A stretch of 64,000 nucleotides of DNA from CAYNFR01 sp964396595 (GTDB lineage: Bacteria; Bacteroidota; Bacteroidia; Chitinophagales; Saprospiraceae): the NCBI GenBank assembly GCA_964396595.1, contig CAYNFR010000017.1:1-64000 (forward strand), in the 5' to 3' direction. Position numbers and translations under genes: made by a program. Under the pieces are notes generated by a model. That model did not search any database, had not been told where the DNA came from, and saw only the letters and a list, made by a program, of their open reading frames with translations. This document shows, piece by piece, positions 45,158 to 55,189 of this stretch; position 1 is the stretch's first letter; every line of letters begins with the position of its first letter.

Positions 45158-45775
45158 ATGACAAAGAAAATATTTCTGCCATTACTTCTCCTTGGTCTAG
45201 GTGTAATGACAATCAACGCTCAGAAAAGCGTCGCATTAAGCATCAGCCCTGCTGAAACCATCATCCCAAATGATGAGCTTTGTGTTGAACTTCGAATTAA
45301 AGCCATTGATGAAGAATTGAAGCTATCCTCCATGAGCTATCGTTTATATTATGACGCCTCAGGCATGCGTTTTCTGCGACTTCGTACCCGGACGACTTTG
45401 CCGAGTGAGACATTCGCTCCGCCAAAAATCATTCAAGCACAACACAATGCTGATGCATCGGGTTACGGTTCATTAGAATTTGACAGAAACATCGGATTTG
45501 TAAATTTAGTAATCCAGCAGCGTGAGGGTAATACAGCACTTTTATTGTCTCAAGAGTGGTTAACGTCAACGACATTGTGTTTTGAACCGTTGGAAGGGCC
45601 ACGTCAGGTGGTCTGGGCCAGACATCCGCTCACCTCGGGCTATGCTACAGCTTTTAGTTCAGTAGCTTATCTCGAGAATAATGAATTAAAAGAGGCGCAT
45701 ATAGTGGAATACATCGATTATAGCGACAAGCTAAAAATTCAGGATATCATCACACAATCCGAAAAACGTTACTAA
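45158..45775 (+). CDS. small secreted protein, cohesin-like family (member 1)
   Basis: A 205-residue exported protein; ATG at 45158 gives a good signal peptide ending INAQ. An upstream TTG frame exists but has no signal. The mature part shows the family pattern: ELCVELRIKA, SYRLYYDASGMRF, NIGFVNLVIQ and TTLCFEPL. It has no type IX sorting domain and no membrane anchor. No function is recognised. It is first of three tandem paralogues and has its own promoter. Confidence 0.75.
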   Translation: MTKKIFLPLLLLGLGVMTINAQKSVALSISPAETIIPNDELCVELRIKAIDEELKLSSMSYRLYYDASGMRFLRLRTRTTLPSETFAPPKIIQAQHNADASGYGSLEFDRNIGFVNLVIQQREGNTALLLSQEWLTSTTLCFEPLEGPRQVVWARHPLTSGYATAFSSVAYLENNELKEAHIVEYIDYSDKLKIQDIITQSEKRY

Positions 45776-45798
45776 CACCCCACTTAACTAAAGGAAAA

Positions 45799-46380
45799 AT
45801 GCAAAGAAAACTACTTATCATTATCGGTGTAATATTCTCTATTGGGCTTAACGCCCAAGTTACTTTAGGTCTGCATGCCATGCCTTCTGACGATTCAATG
45901 ACTAAATGTTATTCTTTTTCGATAAAATCTTCAGAGTCCTTAGCAAACCATAAGATCGGAAGTCAGAATATCCGTCTGTTCTACGATTCGTCCAAAGGCA
46001 CACTATCCACAGAAGCTTCTAAACTTCTCCTTGACGAGGATGAGTATTACTTCGGCATAAACCAGCATGTTACCGATCTCAATGCCAAGGGTGTGGGTGC
46101 AATTCCATTTGAAAGTACATTGGGATTTATTAACGCGGCTATCGTCCTCAATGACATGTCTCGTGGTGGTCAAGCATTTAACAAAGACCTGAAGATAGCA
46201 GTGGCACAATTTTGCTTTGACCTCAATGCTGAAAATACTGCGGGGGATATCCCTCTTATGTTCGCGGATATAGAGCTAACCGCTGATTATGGTCGAGCCT
46301 TTAATGAACTATCGGCGTTAAATTCCACGGATGCATTGGTTTCTGTCAAGATCGAATCTTTTTCCATAGAGCAAGACTGA
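45799..46380 (+). CDS. small secreted protein, cohesin-like family (member 2)
   Basis: A 193-residue exported protein with a signal peptide ending LNAQ. It shares the family pattern: KCYSFSIKSS, NIRLFYDSSKGTL, LGFINAAIVLND and VAQFCFDLN. Like member 1 it lacks a sorting domain. It lies 23 nt after member 1, so the two are co-transcribed. Identity is low but order and spacing of motifs are kept. Confidence 0.75.
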   Translation: MQRKLLIIIGVIFSIGLNAQVTLGLHAMPSDDSMTKCYSFSIKSSESLANHKIGSQNIRLFYDSSKGTLSTEASKLLLDEDEYYFGINQHVTDLNAKGVGAIPFESTLGFINAAIVLNDMSRGGQAFNKDLKIAVAQFCFDLNAENTAGDIPLMFADIELTADYGRAFNELSALNSTDALVSVKIESFSIEQD

Positions 46381-46694
46381 GCTCGTAATAATCCGCCATC
46401 TCCTCTTTTCTTAATCCTTTGGACATCTACGGATTGGCGTTATGGGTTTCCCATAAGTCTATTGCCCTTCTCTATGACAGATGAACACCTCGTTTTAAAG
46501 CTGCTACAACATCCTGCTTCAGCAGATTAAAGAGACTCTGAATAGAACAATGCCCATTACTTCAATCATTTTACTGGAAGAAATTCTATAGCTATATCGC
46601 TCAACTATTTCATTGATGCTTTAAGCTTATTGGTTAAATCATTGGCATAGTTATTGACATATTAAGAACAGTAATAATATATCAACAACCAGCC
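46381..46694. other. intergenic stretch within the secreted-protein array, no gene supported
   Basis: These 314 bases between members 2 and 3 hold no intact ORF of note. A short plus-strand frame at 46477 begins MTDEHLVLKLLQ and ends after 16 codons; it resembles a sigma-factor start but is too short to support. The last 60 bases are AT-rich and probably contain the promoter of member 3. Confidence 0.4.
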
Positions 46695-47516
46695 ATGAAG
46701 AATTTATTATTCATTATCGCTTTATTAAGCACATGCTTAACTTCATTGAACGCACAGAAAAAAGCGGACGTTAAGCTATCTCAGATTCCTGATAAACAAG
46801 GGCTTGCTTGTTTCGACATCGAGCTGAGGTCAAAAAATGGCGACTTTATCAATCTCGCCGGTCAGAATTACCGCATATTCTACAACGCAGATGTATTGGG
46901 GTTTTCGGAAAAGTATGTCAACTCCCTTCTGGATAAACGCGCGTACAGTCGTCTAGACATCCACAATGATATCCACAAGAACATAGGTTTCGTAAGTATT
47001 TCAACAGACGGAAGAGAATTCAGCGATAAAACAGTGAAGCTGAATCGCGAAGGACATTGGGAGAAAGTCATGGACATTTGTTTCGAACGCAAAGAAAAAG
47101 GCCATTATGAATTGACCTGGGCACACATGGATAAAACATCCCATATTGCCACTGCCGAAATAGCTCTGTCTGAATGGATAGATAAAAGAACACAAAATGT
47201 TGTCTTTCCCAATGACTTAATTGACTATTCGTCTAAAGAAGATTTAAAACAAGAGGAATCAAATATTGATGTCATGGTCTATCCCAATCCTGTTGCAGAC
47301 TATATCAATATAAGTATCAAATCACATGGTGAAGCCACTCAGGTCATCATAGCAGATGTGATCGGGCGAGAAGTAGCATACGAATACATCGAAGGCAAGA
47401 CTTCACTCCGGTATGATATCATCAACTGGATGGATGGTCTTTACACTGTGGAGTTCTTTAACAATGACGGAAGAAGAATACACACACAGAAGCTAGTAAA
47501 GATCTCAGGCAACTAA
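46695..47516 (+). CDS. secreted type IX cargo, cohesin-like family (member 3)
   Basis: A 273-residue exported protein. Signal peptide ends LNAQ; family pattern ACFDIELRS, NYRIFYNADVLGF, NIGFVSISTDG and MDICFERK spans about 25-150. A type A sorting domain (about 195-273) has VMVYPNPVADYINISI and ends with TQKLVKISGN. This is the only one of the three tandem genes with a type IX signal, suggesting it is surface-exposed while members 1 and 2 stay periplasmic or leave otherwise. Confidence 0.83.
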   Translation: MKNLLFIIALLSTCLTSLNAQKKADVKLSQIPDKQGLACFDIELRSKNGDFINLAGQNYRIFYNADVLGFSEKYVNSLLDKRAYSRLDIHNDIHKNIGFVSISTDGREFSDKTVKLNREGHWEKVMDICFERKEKGHYELTWAHMDKTSHIATAEIALSEWIDKRTQNVVFPNDLIDYSSKEDLKQEESNIDVMVYPNPVADYINISIKSHGEATQVIIADVIGREVAYEYIEGKTSLRYDIINWMDGLYTVEFFNNDGRRIHTQKLVKISGN

Positions 47517-47558
47517 CTAAGCCTTTGGAACATTCATGAATTAATTTAGCTTTGATTT

Positions 47559-48449
47559 ATGAAACATTTATCACTTGTAGCCCTATTGCTTCTTTATCTT
47601 GGATCAGGTATAGCACAATCAGAAGAAAGTTATCAACAAGAGATTATTGATTTTCATTCGGCTCGTTTAGTGGCGATTAGGTCTCCGTTTGGATGGGCTT
47701 CTTTAGTGGGCCTAGTCCCGTTAAACAAACCAGTCTCGACCATCGGAGCTACTGCCGGGGTAGATATACAGTTGCCGCTCCATCAGGGCATTGAAATAGG
47801 GTCGGTTATCAATACCGGTTCTACCTACGAATTACACATTAATGATGGTGTCGAAATCCTTATCAATGGCCACCCGGACAGCGGTATTGTACCATTGCAT
47901 AGTGATGGGCGTGGCAATGCCCCCACTTTATGCCAATACAAAAATGTCCAATGGCATATTGTCCGTCGCCAGCATTCCGATTTCTTGAGAATTCGCGATA
48001 CGCTGAGTCCTTATCGGATGGCATTGGACACTATTCCATATTTTACTATAGATAATCGATATAGTGTTAAGGCGAAATTCATTGAGACTGCACCATCAGA
48101 TACGGTGAGGTATCTCAATGAACTGGGACAGCTATATGCTGTGCCGGCAATTGGGAAATTAGCTTTTACGCTGGATGGCAAAGAATATCAACTTTCATTA
48201 TTACCTGACGGTGAGGAGAGCTACTTTGTGATAGTAGGTGATAATACAAACGGAGATTCAAGCTATGGGGGAGGAAGATATCTTTATCCTAAGAAAGTAG
48301 ATAATAATGGATTCACCATCCTTGACTTTAACTACTTGATCAATCCGCCATGCATCTTTACACCATATGCCACTTGTCCGCTACCTCCGGCTGAGAATAA
48401 ATTAAATGTCTCGATAGAGGCCGGTGAGAAGTATCTTCAATTGTATTAG
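47559..48449 (+). CDS. secreted DUF1684 protein
   Basis: A 296-residue exported protein with a signal peptide (1-19). The DUF1684 core is clear: FHSARLVAIRSPFGWASLVGL near the start, then SSYGGGRYLYPK and DFNYLINPPCIFTPYATCPLPP near the end. The function of the family is not settled. It lies 42 nt after member 3 and may be co-transcribed. Confidence 0.87.
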   Translation: MKHLSLVALLLLYLGSGIAQSEESYQQEIIDFHSARLVAIRSPFGWASLVGLVPLNKPVSTIGATAGVDIQLPLHQGIEIGSVINTGSTYELHINDGVEILINGHPDSGIVPLHSDGRGNAPTLCQYKNVQWHIVRRQHSDFLRIRDTLSPYRMALDTIPYFTIDNRYSVKAKFIETAPSDTVRYLNELGQLYAVPAIGKLAFTLDGKEYQLSLLPDGEESYFVIVGDNTNGDSSYGGGRYLYPKKVDNNGFTILDFNYLINPPCIFTPYATCPLPPAENKLNVSIEAGEKYLQLY

Positions 48450-48596
48450 TCCTGCAAAGTCTGATACGCAATATGTGGCTAATAACATTTCTCGCCTCCG
48501 CAATCGATTTTGTTAGATAAATCATCTGTCGACTAAGACAAATTTCTCAAAGCTTGATTACTTTTCGACCCTGTTAAGAGGAAGGCATATTATTTT

Positions 48597-50048
48597 ATGG
48601 AAAACAAGGTTCAGTTGATTTGTTATGTGGACAGATTGTCGGGTGGAGGATTTATTTCGCTTAAAAATTTACTCAACAATTTGCTTCCGGACACATTCGG
48701 TGGCGTTCATGTTTTACCATTTTATTACCCTATTGACGGTACGGATGCCGGCTTTGATCCTATAGATCATACACGTGTAGATCCTCGACTAGGCACATGG
48801 GAGGATGTTGCTGCATTGGGTCGGGAGATAGGTCTGGTAACGGATATGATCGTCAATCATATGTCATCCTCTTCACCGGAATTTCTTGAATATTTGGCGA
48901 AAGGGGATAAATCTGATTATGCAGGTTTATTCTTGACGAAGGATTCCATCTTTTCAGATGAAACGTCAGAAGAGGCGATAGCCAAGATATATCGTCCACG
49001 TCCGGGATTGCCATTTACACCATACACATTTGCGAATGGTAAAAAAGGTCTTTTCTGGACAACATTCACATCCGGACAGATTGATATTGATGTATACAGC
49101 CCTGCCGGCCAATCTTATTTGGAAGCTATTCTAGATAAATTTGCCCATGCGGGTGTAAAGCTAATCCGACTCGATGCTGTCGGTTATGCCATCAAGAAAG
49201 CTGGCACTTCCTGTTTTATGATTCCGGAGACTTTTGCCTTTATAAAGGAGCTTACAGCCAAAGCGCACGCACTCGGCATGGAGATATTGGTAGAGATTCA
49301 TTCCTATTATAAGGATCAGGTCAGCATCGCTCGCGAGGTAGATTATGTATATGATTTTGCATTGCCTCCATTAATTCTACATGCCATATACCGCAAGACA
49401 GGCAAGTATCTCAAAACATGGATAAATATAAGCCCGCGTAACTGCATTACGGTGCTGGATACGCATGATGGAATAGGAGTGATAGATGTTGGTGCTCATA
49501 GTCAGGATAAATCTAAAGAAGGTCTTTTACCACCTGAAGAAATAGATTATTTGGTCGAAGAGATGCATATGCGCACAGACGGCACTTCACGGCTGGCGAC
49601 AGGTGCTGCGGCATCTAATCTCGACTTGTATCAAGTTAATTCCACCTATTATGATGCACTAGGACAAGATGACGATCTTTACTTACTGGCCAGGGCTATA
49701 CAGTTTTTCTCTCCTGGAATACCTCAAGTGTACTATACTGGCTTATTGGCGGAGCCAAATGACATGGAACTTCTTGCCTCTACTCAGGTAGGTCGAGATA
49801 TCAATCGGCACTATTTCGTCGGAGATGAAGTAGCAGAAGCAATTCAGAAAGATGTAGTAAAGCGACTTATCCGACTGATAAAACTGCGCAATACGCATCC
49901 CGCCTTTAATGGCAGCTTACAGACCGCCAATAATGATGAGCGGCTTATTTTTACTTGGTCAAAGGATGAAGATTTCATACGGCTGGTTATACATTTCGCA
50001 GATCTGCGTTTTGATATATCTGACAGATCGGGTAATATCTTCATTTAA
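48597..50048 (+). CDS. sucrose phosphorylase-like glycoside hydrolase family 13 enzyme
   Basis: A 483-residue cytosolic GH13_18-type enzyme that would phosphorolyse sucrose or a related glucoside to glucose-1-phosphate. The catalytic nucleophile is Asp193 (LIRLDAVGYA), acid/base Glu233 (ILVEIHSYY) and stabiliser Asp291 (DTHDGIG), in the same order and spacing as in characterised sucrose phosphorylases. There is no signal peptide. No sugar transporter, regulator or fructokinase is adjacent. Glucosylglycerate or sucrose-6-phosphate phosphorylase are alternatives that cannot be excluded. Confidence 0.87.
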   Translation: MENKVQLICYVDRLSGGGFISLKNLLNNLLPDTFGGVHVLPFYYPIDGTDAGFDPIDHTRVDPRLGTWEDVAALGREIGLVTDMIVNHMSSSSPEFLEYLAKGDKSDYAGLFLTKDSIFSDETSEEAIAKIYRPRPGLPFTPYTFANGKKGLFWTTFTSGQIDIDVYSPAGQSYLEAILDKFAHAGVKLIRLDAVGYAIKKAGTSCFMIPETFAFIKELTAKAHALGMEILVEIHSYYKDQVSIAREVDYVYDFALPPLILHAIYRKTGKYLKTWINISPRNCITVLDTHDGIGVIDVGAHSQDKSKEGLLPPEEIDYLVEEMHMRTDGTSRLATGAAASNLDLYQVNSTYYDALGQDDDLYLLARAIQFFSPGIPQVYYTGLLAEPNDMELLASTQVGRDINRHYFVGDEVAEAIQKDVVKRLIRLIKLRNTHPAFNGSLQTANNDERLIFTWSKDEDFIRLVIHFADLRFDISDRSGNIFI

Positions 50049-50185
50049 TGTCGGTTGATCTGCATCTCCTTTCGTTCTTCATTAGGAATGAAGGATTTTT
50101 TAATGAAAATTTAAGTAATTCTTCACACAACTTTTAGTAGCTCGAAAATCGTTATAGTGTCTTAATACCATACACAGTACACAAC

Positions 50186-50695
50186 ATGAAGAATCCTATG
50201 TTCCACTTTATTAGCATGATGACTATTTCATTTAGCATCATTATTTCTCTGCCTTTGACAGGTCAGAAAACATTACCTGACGTCAAGCTTGTAGATATTA
50301 ATGGAACAGATGTACAACTAGGAAGCTATTTAAAAAATGGCAAGCCCAAAGTCGTGAACCTGTGGGCTACATGGTGTGGCCCTTGTCGAATGGAGCTCAA
50401 TGAACTAAAAGGAGAATATGCTAAGTGGCAGCAGAACTACGGCCTGGAGATCATAGCTGTCAATGTTGACAATCCTTCAATGGCCGGACGTGCCAAAAAA
50501 ATGTTTGAGACTAACGCGTGGCCCTTCGTATATCTCCACGATAAAAACCAAGATTTAATCAAGGAGCTCAAAATCCAAGGCATCCCATACAGCGTGTTAC
50601 TTGATGGACAGGGTAATATTCAATCTGTTCAGACGGGATTCTATGCCGGATATACCAAGGATATGGAAGAAAAGCTGAAGAATTTAAAGAAGTAA
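50186..50695 (+). CDS. TlpA-like secreted thioredoxin
   Basis: A 169-residue exported thiol-disulfide protein. The signal peptide (1-27) is followed by LVDINGTDVQL and the active site LWATWCGPCRMEL (Cys64, Cys67), with the cis-Pro in IQGIPYSVLLD. It resembles TlpA/ResA proteins that reduce apocytochrome c or copper-site cysteines. No cytochrome genes are next to it. Confidence 0.9.
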   Translation: MKNPMFHFISMMTISFSIIISLPLTGQKTLPDVKLVDINGTDVQLGSYLKNGKPKVVNLWATWCGPCRMELNELKGEYAKWQQNYGLEIIAVNVDNPSMAGRAKKMFETNAWPFVYLHDKNQDLIKELKIQGIPYSVLLDGQGNIQSVQTGFYAGYTKDMEEKLKNLKK

Positions 50696-50973
50696 TGAGC
50701 TTTACACGTTATGTGTGATATGTAGTAATAAGGGTGATTCTGTTACATCAGAACAAGTTTGTAGCCATATCCTCACACTCATAGCGTTATCAATAAATTC
50801 GACGTAACTAATCAGTCAGATGCTTTCAGGTCAAAAGATCAGTCAATTTTTTATTGGACAACGCTACTTTTTGAGTGAAGAACAGAGCTATTGACGCAAA
50901 AAGAGCTGCAGGATAATAGGAAATGGACATTTTTTGAGCGAAATTGATTGCAACTGATTAGTTACAATTCGAC

Positions 50974-52839
50974 TTAAGCCCACTCACTGAGTTCAAGCCA
51001 ACGCAACTCTATATCATCCGCCTCCTGTTTAAGCTGACCTAGTTCCTGCGATAACTTGTTGATATCCCCCGGAGATAATTCTGCATCGAGAAATTGTTGT
51101 TCTATAAACTTCTTTCGTGTCTCGATCGCTTTGAGCCGGTTTTCTATCTGTTGCATTTCTTTTTTCTCGAGATAGCTGAGCTTGCGGCCTGAAGTTTCTA
51201 GCGCCGCCGGAGCTTGGCTTATTTTCGCGGTCGTGACCACATTTTCATTTTCTTTAGACTCTCTAGGTTTTTCGCGCCATTGGGTATAGTTGCCGGGGAA
51301 TATTTCAATTTTTCCTTCTCCATGAAAGATGAACATCTGGTCGACGATCTTATCCATAAAGAACCGATCATGGCTGATGATGATAAGACATCCGGGAAAT
51401 TTTTCCAAATAAGATTCCAGCACTTGCAATGTCAATAGGTCAAGATCATTAGTGGGTTCGTCGAGTATGAGAAAATTAGGATTACGAGCGAGTACTTGTA
51501 AGAGATGAAGTCTTTTGCGCTCTCCTCCACTGAGCTGAGAGACATACACTTGCTGCTTAGATCTGTCAAACATAAAGGTCTCCAGCAATGCCGAGGCGCT
51601 CAATTTAAGCCCCTTAGCCAAGGGAATGTATTCAGCTATATCCCGCACCACCTCTATGACGCGCTTATCTTCATTAAGCTGAATCCCCTCTTGGGTATAA
51701 TGTCCGAACTGAATGGTGTCGCCTATGATCACACGACCGCTATCCGGGGATAATTCGTCCAGGATAAATTTGATAAAACTTGTCTTGCCGGATCCATTAG
51801 GTCCGTTGATACCGATGCGCTCCCCTTTCTTAAAATTATACCAGAAGCCATCCAATATGACTTTATTGCCAAATCTCTTCGTTACGTCTATGAACTCCAC
51901 TATTTTTTTGCCCAATCTGACCGGCTCTACTTCGATTTCAAATGGATCTTCATACTGTATGCTACTGATCTTGTCTTTTAATGCATCGAATCCGTCCACA
52001 CGCGCTTTAGCCTTAGTACCACGCGCCTTGGGTTGTCTTCTGATCCATTCGAGCTCTTTGATATATGACTTCTTCGCCTTGTCGAGGGAACTAGACTCTT
52101 GTAAGCTGCGCATAGCCTTTTTTTCAATATATTCTGAGTAGTTGCCTTTATATCTAAATATATGCCCGTTGTCCAGCTCGATCATTTCATTACAGACATT
52201 TTCTAAAAAATATCGATCATGGGTCACCATGAATAAAGTAAGATTGCTACTGGTCAAGTATTTCTCCAGCCATTCGATCATATCCACATCCAGATGGTTA
52301 GTGGGCTCATCGAGTATGATAAATTCCGGCTCGGAAAAAATCAACTTAGCTAGTGCGAGCCTTTTTACCTGACCACCACTGAGCCTGTCTATGGTCTGAT
52401 GGAGATCTGCTAACTTCAGCTTGTATAAAATCTCCTTTCCGCGAGCTTCGACATCCCATGCATTCAGTTCATCCATCTTGGTCAAGGTGGCAGAGATCCG
52501 CACGGCATCCTCAGAGAGTAACGCTTGTTCGTATTCTGTGATGGCCTTTATTCTGGGATCATCCGCATGGTAGAACACTTCCTCAACACTGGAGGTCGGA
52601 TCGAAAGTGGGATCCTGATCAAGGAAAGCCATCTTTATTTGGTTATTCAGAATAATCCGCGCGCGCTCCCATTCGGGACTTTCTTCACCTGCTATTATCC
52701 TCAATAAGGTAGATTTACCGCTACCATTTTTAGCAATCAATGCGATCTTCTCTCCTTTGCTGATGGTCAGATTGAGGTTTTTAAATAAGACCTTCTCACC
52801 ATAACTTTTAGAGACCTCCTCCAGTCGTAGATACTCCAT
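50974..52839 (-). CDS. ABC-F family ATPase (Uup/EttA-like)
   Basis: A 621-residue cytosolic ABC-F protein with two ATPase domains (about 1-250 and 315-540) and no membrane helices. Walker A motifs are AKNGSGKSTLL (36-46) and GPNGSGKTSF. Signatures are LSGGQVKRL and LSGGERKRLHL, with LDEPTNHLD and LDEPTNDLD Walker B. The interdomain linker is basic, and a coiled-coil C-terminal region (about 560-621) is Uup-like. ABC-F proteins act on ribosomes or, for Uup, in DNA-replication fidelity; this one is most likely Uup-like. Confidence 0.9.
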   Translation of the reverse strand: MEYLRLEEVSKSYGEKVLFKNLNLTISKGEKIALIAKNGSGKSTLLRIIAGEESPEWERARIILNNQIKMAFLDQDPTFDPTSSVEEVFYHADDPRIKAITEYEQALLSEDAVRISATLTKMDELNAWDVEARGKEILYKLKLADLHQTIDRLSGGQVKRLALAKLIFSEPEFIILDEPTNHLDVDMIEWLEKYLTSSNLTLFMVTHDRYFLENVCNEMIELDNGHIFRYKGNYSEYIEKKAMRSLQESSSLDKAKKSYIKELEWIRRQPKARGTKAKARVDGFDALKDKISSIQYEDPFEIEVEPVRLGKKIVEFIDVTKRFGNKVILDGFWYNFKKGERIGINGPNGSGKTSFIKFILDELSPDSGRVIIGDTIQFGHYTQEGIQLNEDKRVIEVVRDIAEYIPLAKGLKLSASALLETFMFDRSKQQVYVSQLSGGERKRLHLLQVLARNPNFLILDEPTNDLDLLTLQVLESYLEKFPGCLIIISHDRFFMDKIVDQMFIFHGEGKIEIFPGNYTQWREKPRESKENENVVTTAKISQAPAALETSGRKLSYLEKKEMQQIENRLKAIETRKKFIEQQFLDAELSPGDINKLSQELGQLKQEADDIELRWLELSEWA

Positions 52840-52916
52840 CGTAAGATTTATGGTGCAAAGTTACACCAGACACATGGATTATCCGGCAAGACGAAGAGAG
52901 GCATTACTTTTTTGAC

Positions 52917-52953
52917 ATTGGCCGTCCCGGCCAATCTTCCGAAGATTCTTCGG
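52917..52953. repeat. tandem pair of GC-rich hairpins between ctpA and the ABC-F gene
   Basis: Two hairpins lie head to tail: ATTGGCCG-TCC-CGGCCAAT (52917-52935) and CCGAAG-ATT-CTTCGG (52939-52953). They sit between the stop of the protease gene and the start of the ABC-F gene. Neither has a proper T-tract in the reading direction of the genes, so the pair could be a processed 3' end or a repeat element. Confidence 0.45.
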
Positions 52954-53007
52954 TTAATTTTCTAGAAATGTTACGATATCTTAATAATCGATAAAACGCC
53001 ATTTCAG

Positions 53008-55152
53008 TTAATTCTTAATCTCCTTGGACACCTTAGTGATATCATTAAGCTGGATCATATCAGCCATAATCGCGATAGCCTCTTCGATATAACTATCTTT
53101 TTGGATAGATTCTTTCCAGCTATCGTTCTGAGCCGTAGTTGATTCATTGCGGCTTATTTTCTCGATATCTACTGATGGATTTTTTACTTGCATCCGCGCG
53201 ATCGCTTCACTCATGATCTTATTAAAAGCTTCTGTCTCCTCTTTCGCTTTTTTAGAATCTTCTCTGAACTGCTCAAGCTTAAGCGGGAAAGAGGATTTTT
53301 TACGATTAGACTTAAGCCATTGAGCCTGATCGTTAATCAAGTTGAACTCGGAGTTATTTTCTATGCGATGTGCAGATTTCTTTATTAGTGCTTCCTTGGC
53401 CTTGATCTTAAACACTTCTTGATCATATTTTAAGGCAGCTATTTCGCTCCAAGGCATCGCATGCGGATATTCTCTTTCGCCTACGTCTATATAGGAGTAA
53501 CGATCGGGAAGCACTATATCTGGTTTGACACCATGTAGTTGTGTAGATCCACCATTGATCCGGTAAAATTTCTGCATGGTCACTTTGACTTCTCCCAATG
53601 GTTTAAACTCATCCTGTCCACGTCGTGCACGATCTAGTGGCACGAATCGTTGAACAGTACCTTTTCCGAAAGACTGGTTTCCTACTATAATGGCTCTGTC
53701 ATAATCCTGTAAGGCTGCCGCCAATATTTCTGAAGCCGAAGCACTAAAGGAATTGATCAATACAACCACAGGACCGGTATATTGAACCCGCGCATCTTCG
53801 TCCTCATATATGTATGCACCACGATTGTTAGGTTTAACTTGGACTATAGGTCCTTTTTTTATAAACAAGCCGGTCATATCTACCACATCACGAAGTGAAC
53901 CTCCTCCATTATTGCGCAGGTCAAGTATGATACCGTTGACATTTTCTTTTTTTAATTTTTCGATCTCGTTAGCTACATCGACTGCACAGCTATTGCCATC
54001 TGGCCCTTCAAAGCTGCTGTAAAACTTGGGCAGATCTATATATCCTACCTTGTCGAGTACTCCATCAAGGTCTATCACAGCTGATTTAGCAAATGATTCT
54101 TCTATGTTGATCACATCTCTTTCGAGCACAACGTCCTTGGTACTGCCATCCTTTCCCCTGAATGTTACTGTCACCATTGTGCCCTTCTTGCCTCTGAGCA
54201 TTGAGACAACATCATCTATGCGCATACCGAACACATCTACAGGCTGCTCATCCGGTTGCTTGACTGCTAGGATAAAATCATTTACTTCGACTTCATTGCT
54301 CTTCCACAGCGGTCCCCCTGGAACAATATCCACCACCTTAGTCAAGTCGCCTTCCGTCCTGAGTCGTGCCCCGATGCCTTCGAGCTTGCCCCCCATGGAT
54401 ATATCAAAATCCTGTTTCTCTTTAGGATTGTAATAGTCCGAATGCGGATCATGCGCATGAGCGATAGCATTTAAATACAGCTCAAAGCGATCAGATCTTC
54501 TCAGCTTTAAAAAGTTCTTAAACCAATCTTGATAGGTTTTTAATACAGCTTCGCGCGCACTAATTTCGATCTGTTCTAATGTTCTCTTCTCTTCTTCTTC
54601 TTCTACATCCTCTTGTTGATCAATGCGGGTGGACATGCGATTGATGATGTCATACTTTAGCATTTTGCGCCATAACTCTCTTAACTCCGACTCGTCCTTG
54701 CAATAGGCTCTATTGTCCGCGTCAAATTCGTAATATTCCTCTACCTTATACTCAATAGGCTCGGCCAAGATGGAGCTGAAAAGCTCCTCCACCTTAGAGG
54801 TGCGATTTTCAAGAAATTCTAGTGCTAGCTCAAAAAACTCAAGTGATAACTCGTTTATCTGATCGTCTATCAGAAGCTCATACTTTTTAAGCTCATCTAT
54901 GTCCGACTGTGTGAAATAACGCTTACTGCCATCTAGATAACTGATGAATAACTTATGTACTTCTTTCGAAAACTTGTCATCTATTTTCTGTGGTTCAAAA
55001 TGAGTCTGAGAAAGGACATTCATAAAAGTCTCCAGGATGACTTTTTCTTTTTCCGGATTGTCTGTAAGATGTGTAGATGTTCCTACAAAATAACTCACCA
55101 AACCTATTATGGCTAATAATACTATTCTGATCATAATTTTCCCTTGAAACAC
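53008..55152 (-). CDS. C-terminal processing protease (tail-specific, S41)
   Basis: A 714-residue periplasmic protease anchored by an N-terminal helix (about 7-24). It has an N-terminal helical domain (about 35-230), a PDZ domain (about 240-325), an S41 core with NSFSASASEILAAAL (nucleophile Ser) and GNQSFGKGTVQRF (catalytic Lys), and a C-terminal DUF3340-like region (about 560-690). The layout equals Prc/Tsp, which trims or degrades envelope proteins and regulates peptidoglycan hydrolases. Alternative start at residue 7. Confidence 0.92.
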   Translation of the reverse strand: MFQGKIMIRIVLLAIIGLVSYFVGTSTHLTDNPEKEKVILETFMNVLSQTHFEPQKIDDKFSKEVHKLFISYLDGSKRYFTQSDIDELKKYELLIDDQINELSLEFFELALEFLENRTSKVEELFSSILAEPIEYKVEEYYEFDADNRAYCKDESELRELWRKMLKYDIINRMSTRIDQQEDVEEEEEKRTLEQIEISAREAVLKTYQDWFKNFLKLRRSDRFELYLNAIAHAHDPHSDYYNPKEKQDFDISMGGKLEGIGARLRTEGDLTKVVDIVPGGPLWKSNEVEVNDFILAVKQPDEQPVDVFGMRIDDVVSMLRGKKGTMVTVTFRGKDGSTKDVVLERDVINIEESFAKSAVIDLDGVLDKVGYIDLPKFYSSFEGPDGNSCAVDVANEIEKLKKENVNGIILDLRNNGGGSLRDVVDMTGLFIKKGPIVQVKPNNRGAYIYEDEDARVQYTGPVVVLINSFSASASEILAAALQDYDRAIIVGNQSFGKGTVQRFVPLDRARRGQDEFKPLGEVKVTMQKFYRINGGSTQLHGVKPDIVLPDRYSYIDVGEREYPHAMPWSEIAALKYDQEVFKIKAKEALIKKSAHRIENNSEFNLINDQAQWLKSNRKKSSFPLKLEQFREDSKKAKEETEAFNKIMSEAIARMQVKNPSVDIEKISRNESTTAQNDSWKESIQKDSYIEEAIAIMADMIQLNDITKVSKEIKN

Positions 55153-55189
55153 TTTACGTAATCGAATTAAATATATGACAATAAATTAA

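Noticed and set aside
46477..46530. Short frame beginning MTDEHLVLKLLQ that resembles the start of a sigma-70 family factor
   Set aside because: It stops after 16 codons and the following frames contain stops; the likeness rests on a dozen residues, too little for a pseudogene call.
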